Part shown: piece by piece, positions 57,409 through 64,000 of the stretch
Layout: the number at the start of each line of letters is the position of its first letter
Position numbering within the stretch: the first letter of the stretch is position 1
DNA from: Larix kaempferi
Lineage: Eukaryota; Streptophyta; Pinopsida; Pinales; Pinaceae
DNA: 64,000 nt
Assembly: GCA_027924585.1 (NCBI GenBank)
Contig: BSBM01001026.1
Location: forward strand, 548,501-612,500
Direction of reading: 5' to 3'
Translations under genes and position numbers: made by a program
Notes under the pieces: model-generated
Seen by the model: only the letters and a program-made list of their open reading frames with translations
Database searches by the model: none
What the model was told of the DNA's origin: nothing

Positions 57409-59361
57409 GAAAGAGAGGTTCTTGGTGAACCACAACCCAGAACCCCAGATCGACAAGTCTTTGATACTGTCGAGGTTGAGGACCTAACTTCTAGAGAGTT
57501 CAATACTCCTTTCAACCCTCCTCTTACTGGACCTAACAATCCGCTTCTGGTACCTGTAGGTTTTCAACAACCTAAGTATAGTGCTTACTTTTTTACACCG
57601 GGTTATACTATGACTAACCCAGGAGACGAGCAGGGAGTTCCTCAAACTCCCATAACTTCTATGGATCAAAGTATTGTTAATCCTTATTTCACAAACACTA
57701 CTACCCCGAGTTTGTCACAGACTGCTTCTGCCTCAACTCCATCCTTTAGTTTTAATGTTGGTACTTTAGGCATGTCGAGCTCATTAGATTCAACATCTGC
57801 CTCAGTTTCTACCCCAACTTTTGGACCCAACAATGTCCCTTTGTCATGGATACCCGCAGTGAATTTCACTTAGTCTTCTTCTAACCAACAGTTCCAAGGT
57901 GTAACTCAAGCTATTGCTTCCACTTCCATTGTAGGATCGATTCCCTCTACATCTATGCCTGTCATGGGTACCATGACTGCACTATCCATTACAACCACAC
58001 CTGGTTTCAATCCCTATGCAGGTTACAATGTGAATCCATTGAACATACCTACAGGGAGTATGCCCTTCTCTTTGTTTTATGGAGGATGGGGGTAATATGT
58101 TTAACCAGCAGTATGGCGGGGCTAACACCTAGCCACAATGGACAAACACACATGGATTTAATATTCTTTCTTTTGGGTGGAGCAATTTTAATCCTTTTGT
58201 TTCACAACCGATGGCTGGGGGCAACCCCAACCAATAGTACACGAACCAAGCAATGGGTGGTTCCCAATACCAGGTTCCTGTCTATCAAATGCCATCAGCT
58301 CAACCCTGTTTACCTTTTCTAGAAACTTTGAACTTTCCAGATCTTTCAAAGCTTACAAACGACCCCGTGTGTCATGACTCTGCATGGCCACCCGTTCCCA
58401 CTAAATTTCCCTCAGACATACCAAAGTTTGAAGGTAATACTAGTGAGGACCCCGGTGACCATGTTATGACATTTCATTTTTGGTGCTCCTCAAATTCGTT
58501 GAATGATGATTACATAAGGTTAAGGATCTTCCAAAGAACCTTGACAAGTGTCACAACCAAGTGGTATATCAAATTTCCTACAGCTGCATATGGCACCTTT
58601 TGGGATCTTGCTATTGTTTTCCTGAACCACTTTCAACTTCCTGTCCGATACGATGTCGGCACAGACCTTCTGTCAACCTTTCGACAAAACAAAGCCACTC
58701 ATCTATCTGGTCATATTCAGGAGTGGTGAAGGCGAAAGAGTCTCATCAAATATGACATCCCCCCAGCATTCTTATTAGAATGGTACCTTAAATCTCTTCT
58801 TCCTTATATTTCTAAGGTATTTGTCACTTCAGGGGTGTCCTCTGAAGAGGAAGCCATTTTGAGAACCCAACAGCTGGACTTGGTCTATGCTTAGTATGTG
58901 ATTTTATACAAAATTATTCATGATGCGCCGAGGTCTAATATAGACTTAGGTAAACCTAAACCTAGACCACATGCTGATGGCATTGTGGGTTCAATCGACT
59001 TTGTAGCGTTTGATGCCTTAACAAAGTAGGTTCACACCTTGTCAGTCAAATAGTCTGCTGTAGAAGCAACTTCTGTTGCATACTCCCCTTCAACTACAGA
59101 ATCTGTACAGCAAGTAAAGACAAACCAAAAGGGATCTAGGAATCCCAAAAGAAAGGGCAAGAAAGGGGAGGGAAACCAACAAAAGTCCAGAAACACACAA
59201 AATGCCGAGGAGAGTAAAAAGGAAAAAAGGAATGCTAAGTTCCCTTGCAAGCTATGTCAAGAGGACCACCTTACCCATCAATTCCCTCTAATGGAAGAAG
59301 CCCAGAAGCTGATCCGTGAGAAGAAACCAACTGTCTTAAAAGATCATTTACCTCATGGATA
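57409..59361 (+). pseudogene. gag of element E
   Basis: N-terminal low-complexity part rich in S, T, P and N (57409-57870). After a frameshift the gag core reads LSKLTNDPVCHDSAW, KFPSDIPKFEGNTSEDPG, FHFWCSSNSLNDDYIRL and HFQLPVRYDVG (58320-58730). A lysine-rich linker and one zinc knuckle follow, CKLCQEDHLTHQF, in which the last cysteine is F. Stops at about 58727, 58892, 59027, 59051 and 59360. The core matches D closely, but E lacks D's proline/histidine expansion and its two extra knuckles. Confidence 0.87.
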
Positions 59362-59434
59362 GAGTTCAGCTTCTGGAAACTCTAGTGCTGGGGGCACCAC
59401 TCATGCCACCTCAGCTAATCAGTCATTCGTTAAT

Positions 59435-60407
59435 ATGGTTAACTTAGATCCTCTATTGCAAACTCGAGCAAGAAATTATACCCCAAATCTGCAGCAGAAG
59501 GATGTTCCTGAATCATCTACTCCTCTTCACATACCAGTAGAGACGTTGTTGAAGATACTGAAAGGTGTCTACAAATGGGTTGTGCACAACCCCAACGCGC
59601 GGATTTCCCCCAACTACAATGTTGTGGAGGATTTATCCCAAACCCCCTGTGCCATCTCTACTTTGGAGGTACTGCAAAGTTTCCCATTGCAACGCAGTGC
59701 ACTCCTCACAGCGATTGGGAGTGTTGATTCATTCACCATGCTTATGCATTTTGATATGAAAGATATCAAGTATTGGTTGTCGTATCACGTCGATCTCCAT
59801 ATAGAGGTCTTCCATGGTCCCATGGCCATTTGACGAGCTGTTGTAGATGAGGGCGCATCCATGTGCATAATTTCTATTTCTTGCTCGAAAGATTTAGGTG
59901 AACCTAATCTATCCCCCTCTAATACGGTACTCACCGCCTTTGATGGAAGATCTTTCCTTCCAGACGAAGTCTTACCATCATTTGATGTTGAACTTGTGAG
60001 AAAACTAGTATTGGTAGAGGTAGAAGTTCTGGATGCTCCACTCGATTATAACTTGCGGTTGGGTAGGAGCTGGACATATACCATGCAGGAAATGCCGTCA
60101 GCTATATTCCGGATCATAATGTTCCCTCACGAAGGAAAGATCGTCATAGTCGATCAACTCTCATTTTCTCGGAAGACTTCATCGGATTCAACTATCCCAT
60201 TGGTTGATCAGTCCTGCCCAGTCACTGAGAGTTTGGCAGTAGCTCTCTATGGGTCATTAATAGGAACTTTTGACCTACCTTCTCCCGTTAATTTTATTGG
60301 TTCTGAGGAATGTTCCTCTCCTGAGACTTCTAGGTCGGTTCAACGACATATTCGTAGATTCTCCCTACTGAATCAGAACCAGTTGTGCCTATATCTGTTG
60401 CAGAGGT
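59435..60407 (+). pseudogene. Protease region of element E
   Basis: Same frame as the gag core. NYNVVEDLSQTPCAISTLEV and LEVLQSFPLQRSALLTAIG (59620-59720) are conserved pre-protease blocks. The active site is AVVDEGASMCIIS (59835-59870), an aspartic-protease DxGA variant with E. YNLRLGRSWTY (60048-60080) is the usual downstream block. One stop (59831, TGA) lies just before the active site. This domain is absent from D. Confidence 0.83.
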
Positions 60408-61033
60408 AACCTACTTGGATTTACAACAAAATGAAATAGAACATATCATGACTTCGATGGTCTCTGCTAAGTCAGATATGGACTATGCCCCTGAATGGTC
60501 AGTGGACTCTACCCACTCTCCTGATTCTTTAGACATGGTTTTTCCTTATGATGAAACATTTTTGGAATCTATGATAGGCCTGGACCACTCTCGAGAAAGT
60601 ATACACCTTAGGTCCTATTTACTTCCCATTCTAAACTTGATAGAAAGAGGTGAGTTCTCTCTGAGACCCAATGAGAATGTTGATTTATCCTCTTTCCCTT
60701 CCACTTCACAAGCTATTTTTTATTAAGGGAATAGGGCGAATACATCGAGAACCATCCTGACCAACATTTCCACTGAACTTGGAGTCACGAAAAATATTTT
60801 TATTTGAGCGAACTATTATCTTGATGAGATCATTCTGTATACCAATATTTTTAATGATTTCCACGACATCTTTTCCTCGTCTCATGAAGAGATCCCAGGA
60901 ATTGACCCTACTTGAAGAATTACTACACTTAGGCATCTGTGCTTTTTCATGTATTTATAGCTGTACAATTTGTAGAGTTAGCTTTGTTTACGATTGTAGT
61001 TACATCTTATGCATTTATCGCTTTTTGTTTCAA
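60408..61033 (+). pseudogene. Protease-RT linker and RT stub of element E, with deletion point
   Basis: 60408-60726 encodes FLESMIGLDHSRESIHLRSY, matching D upstream of RT. At about 60830-60915 a second frame reads LYTNIFNDFHDIFSSSHEEI then PGIDPT, which matches FQEFRDVFAWSYTEMPGLDPT at the start of RT in D. The similarity then ends, and within 120 bases the extra RNase H begins. Everything from the RT palm through integrase (about 3 kb in D) is gone. Confidence 0.78.
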
Positions 61034-61461
61034 ATGTCGACTAAACACTTTATAGGGTTTGCTGATGATGCTAGCCACCACACCTGTCAATTGGCCACAA
61101 CTGCTTGGGTTATTTACTCACCAACTGGTCAACTGGTGTCTTTGGTATGGGATTGTTTAGTTACCACAATGAACAATGTGGCTGAATACAGTGCAGTCAT
61201 AGAGCTACTCCGAGATGCTCTGTTTCATGGCATTTCACATTTGAAGGTATGGCTCGACTCACAGTTAGTTGTTTTTCAGTTAATGGGTGTTTATTAGGTT
61301 AGAGATCCTACTTTTCTACGTCATTTTATGTGCGTTAAGTTACTTGAGAGACAATTTGAGTATATCATATATCAACATATTCCAAGGAACTTAAATGCAT
61401 TAGCTGATTCATTTGCATATTACGTTTTAGATTGGCATTTTCATCATTCACACACATACTA
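61034..61461 (+). pseudogene. Additional (archaeal-type) RNase H of element E
   Basis: Frame: FIGFADDASHHTCQLATTAW, MNNVAEYSAVIELLRDAL, HLKVWLDSQLVVFQL, then one stop (61297) and VRDPTFLRHFM, PRNLNALADSFAYYVLDWHF. All four acidic positions (D in FADDAS, E in AEYS, D in WLDSQ, D in LADS) are kept, unlike in D. A single stop in the middle breaks it. It is the only enzyme-like domain left downstream of protease. Confidence 0.83.
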
Positions 61462-61628
61462 ATTCATGCATAAAACACAATAACACACATGTAAATAACC
61501 GATACTGTATATATATATCTGTATCAAAAAGTAGTATGAGTCTGGATCATAAGTCTGTCATAGAGTCATGTCATAAGATACAAAATTTCGCTCGATTGCC
61601 TCAAAAATATACATAGAATATCCTTCTC

Positions 61629-62901
61629 CTAGGGAGAAGGTGGGGCCTCATATGCCTTTGCTGCCTCTCGGTGATAAATGACCAGCCTAGCTACTTTCTC
61701 CAGTAACCTAATCCATGCTGGGGGCACAACAACCACATCCTCCTGCATATCAACCGGCATCTGCTCAATCTGATATGTAGGAATGTCATGAGTCAACCGA
61801 CTCATCTTCCTCTCTATGTCTCCTAGCGTGGCCTCAGTTGCACCCACTTCCACTGGTCTCAGAAGTATATGGATGTCCCTCAGGGCGTACTGGTCCAACA
61901 TCTTCATTTGACACTTTGTTTCAGTACTTCAAACTCATCATAAAAATCACATATATAAAATATTAAAAATTAAATAATTTTTCAAAAACATTGTACATAC
62001 CCATATCTCCCCAGGCTTCTCTTGGAGGAAGTATCGGCTCAGGATAATGGCGGAACTCTATGCCTACATACGGAAACTGCTCAAGAGATAGCACCTATCT
62101 TTCCCACCAACCCTATAACTCATCCTCATGGTAACAGAAGTTTCTCTCGCCACCACCTTAGCAGAGGAATATCTCACCCCAACGGGCCAGCATTGGCTCA
62201 CAGGGGTTGACAGGGGGCAATGCCATGCCCAAAATGATAGAAAGCACCCTCTCAAAGAATAAGGTGGAAAGTATGCTTCCATACCCAAAATTATTCATTC
62301 TCCTAGTCTTACACCCCAAGAGTTGAAGCTTCATGTTCGCCAAAATACTTGAACACCAGTCATAAACATTCCCTTGTAAGCATTCAATACCTATATGCAT
62401 ATAATGTCTTGAGGAAAGATGTTGTGAAGCACTTCCTCCCATTTAGTTGAGTCTACTCAGAATAACTCGGAGAGGGAAGCTCGCAACAGTCGAGATGAGA
62501 ATTTGACTACCACATTTCTCAATTCCTGGTAGGCAGTAAGCATTGACATATTCTTGTACGGTCAAGGCACCCACATTGCGAGAGGACCCTTTTAGATTCA
62601 CCAAGTCTCCCCTCCGAGAGAGACCCATGATAAAGTAGATTTCATCTATGGTGAGCTCCAGTATCTTACCTCGGATATCAAACACCATGGCATTTGCATC
62701 CCAGTATTGGACAAGTCTTTCAAGCAAGCGGATTTGTACCCACATGTTTACTGTTCTATGAAAATTCAATAATCCACATCTTTGGAGCATATGAAGAGTC
62801 ATTGGATCTTTTAATTCTTCTCGGTCCATGTCCTTATGCTCCCTTTCATGCCATACCAAAACCATCCTGCCAAGCAACAACCAATTTTTAGTCTTTTTCA
62901 C
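61629..62901 (-). pseudogene. Antisense spliced gene in element E, plant-mobile-domain-like
   Basis: On the minus strand, after an acceptor-like ttgcttggcag, the frame reads MVLVWHEREHKDMDREE, then LLERLVQYWDANAMVFDIRG and KILELTIDEIYFIMGLSRRG (62901-62590). Next come FFERVLSIILGMALPPVNPC (62250-62200), YPEPILPPREAWGDMG before the intron, and after it DVGPVRPEGH. Each block has a partner in the antisense gene of D in the same order. A presumed exon 1 ends near 63130 (cttccaccaa|gtaagt). Frameshifts near 62450, 62160 and in the last exon make it inactive. Assignment to the plant mobile domain is inference. Confidence 0.72.
61902..62000 (-). other. Intron of the antisense gene in E (99 bp)
   Basis: Minus strand: gatatgg|gtatgtac at 62000 and caaatgaag|atgttgg at 61902. 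Position, donor, following exon word and length match the intron in D (98 bp). Confidence 0.72.
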
Positions 62902-63740
62902 CTTTTACCCTACTTTCAGGGGTGTACGATGTTGTTTATACTGAACAGGCATGTTTGAACGCTGCTCTTTATGAGATAAACCAACGCACTTGGCCAGTGA
63001 ATGTTTATTTTCCTCATACCCAGCAACGTACATGCAGAACACGATGTGAACATTGCTAGAAAAATATTTTTGACCCTAAAATTTGACAAAAAATACATGA
63101 AATTGCAAGTTTGAGAGGAATGAACTTACTTGGTGGAAGTGGAAGATCGATTGGCGGTCCGGTTTGGTCGCAATCAATAGAGGAATATCAAGGTTTTGCT
63201 CCAATTTTTCCCTAGAATTTCCATTTGTGATATTTGATTTTCTAATTTCAAACTAGTTCTTTAATTTTTACCCACCTTTTGGAAAAGTGTATAGTTTCAA
63301 GTTGTCCCTAAAATGTTCTATTTAATCACTAATACCTACAAAGTTTTGGTGAGTTAAATTTAACCAATATATTTCAAATTTTCACTAGATTTTGAAAGTA
63401 TTAAACTGGACCCGACTTATTTTCTTATTGATAAACCAATATAAGTACCATGTTGTTATTATTATGTCATTGAGAAAATTTGTCAATAGTTACTAATGTG
63501 ATTGTTGAGATCCTATCTTTTGGCAAGTCATGAACCCACGATCCTAGAAGCTATCTTTTAAGTTGTTTTAAGCTCTTGTTTTGACTATTTGAAAAACTAA
63601 ACAAGATTTCCGAGAAAACTTGGTCTTTTCAAGCTCGTTAAAGGAATTAAAGGTCCATCTGCTTAAGTATAAGTTTAACCCTTTTTCGGACTTTTCCGGA
63701 TTACTTACGAAAAAGGAATACTCTAGTCATACGTGGCTAT
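62902..63740. other. Upstream part of the antisense gene and non-coding 3' region of E
   Basis: On the minus strand the first 300 bases look like intron 1 and exon 1 of the antisense gene (donor gtaagt near 63130). The rest is AT-rich and shows no frame or motif that I recognise. Confidence 0.45.
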
Positions 63741-63789
63741 AAGAGTTCTTCTTCCATTGTTTTACACTTTTGCGGGGGAGGAGACTAAC

Positions 63790-64000
63790 TATCTGAAAAG
63801 GGACCTTTTGGAGCCTTCTTTAGGGTTTTTAGGCTCTCGAAATATGAAAACACCAAGCGAGCGTTCACCTACTTGGGCTCGATGTGAAATCCACCAGAGG
63901 GTATATAGAGACTTGTTTAAGTTTTTCAGACTCTATAAATTGGAAAACACCAGTGAGCATTAACCTACTCGGGCTCGATATTAAAATCCACGAGTAAGTG
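63790..64000. repeat. Two-copy repeat of about 110 bp, 3' region of E
   Basis: The words gaaaacaccaa/agtgagc, acctacttgggctcgat and aaatccac occur twice (63845-63895 and 63940-63995). Such duplications also fill the 3' region of D. The window ends inside the second copy. Confidence 0.65.

Larger units (their letters stand above)
47028..64000 (+). mobile_element. Tat-like Gypsy element E, internally deleted, 3' end outside window
   Basis: Plus-strand order: 5' LTR 47028-47981, primer site 47985-48002, leader 48003-50024 interrupted by element B, gag (57409-59361), protease (59435-60407), linker (to 60726), a stub of RT (60830-60915), extra RNase H (61034-61461), antisense gene (61629-63200) and repeat-bearing 3' region. 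RT, native RNase H and integrase are missing through a deletion between 60915 and about 61030. The insertion site in I gives the TSD candidate gtgca (47023-47027). The 3' LTR should lie beyond 64000. Confidence 0.83.

Noticed and set aside
1-64000. tRNA, rRNA or host single-copy genes
   Set aside because: No cloverleaf or rRNA core was seen, and all domains recognised belong to transposable elements.

Overview
This window is plant nuclear repeat DNA with no host gene that I can support. Every recognisable coding stretch belongs to an LTR retrotransposon (Ty1/Copia or Ty3/Gypsy) or to a sequence carried by one. The signs of a plant are initiator-tRNA-Met primer sites of the form TGGTATCAGAGC, Sirevirus-like and Tat-like features, and extreme nesting. 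A gymnosperm or another large-genome seed plant is the likeliest source, but no host gene confirms this. No tRNA, rRNA, CRISPR or bacterial-type signals were seen. Element letters A to L are labels used only in this answer.

Left part (1-10333). A (1-5592, minus) is a Copia element cut by the window edge. It sits inside H (5593-6147), a 3' or solo LTR of the family of element C. H in turn interrupts G, a decayed Gypsy element on the minus strand (gag and protease 6148-7867, LTR 7914-9664).

Middle (10329-40306). This is a three-level nest, and all three target-site duplications (TSDs) can be read. F (10334-40301, TSD tatca) has 2 kb LTRs and one long decayed reading frame of unknown origin. 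D (15653-38303, TSD taggc) is a Tat-like Gypsy element in the 3' LTR of F. C (24063-31651, TSD tgccg) is a Copia element in the RNase H of D. LTR divergence counted by eye (F about 5%, D about 4%, C about 2%) agrees with the nesting order. A solo LTR (K) also lies in D.

Right part (40302-64000). A short relic (J) is followed by I (41321-47027, minus), a Sirevirus-like Copia element interrupted by a 1.1 kb TIR element (L). E (47028 to beyond 64000, plus), a second Tat-like Gypsy element, interrupts I. B (50030-57259, TSD tttta) is a nearly complete Copia element in the leader of E.

The most interesting content is as follows. (1) D and E carry, antisense to gag-pol and downstream of an extra RNase H, a spliced gene resembling the plant mobile domain, with an intron of 98 or 99 bp at the same place; J holds a third fragment. 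(2) D lacks protease, while E lacks RT, RNase H and integrase but keeps protease and the extra RNase H. (3) F carries a 960-codon orphan frame. (4) A and C share a replacement of gag-protease-integrase by a non-coding segment with splice-like borders. (5) A, B and C each have a long 3' region filled with family-specific tandem arrays.
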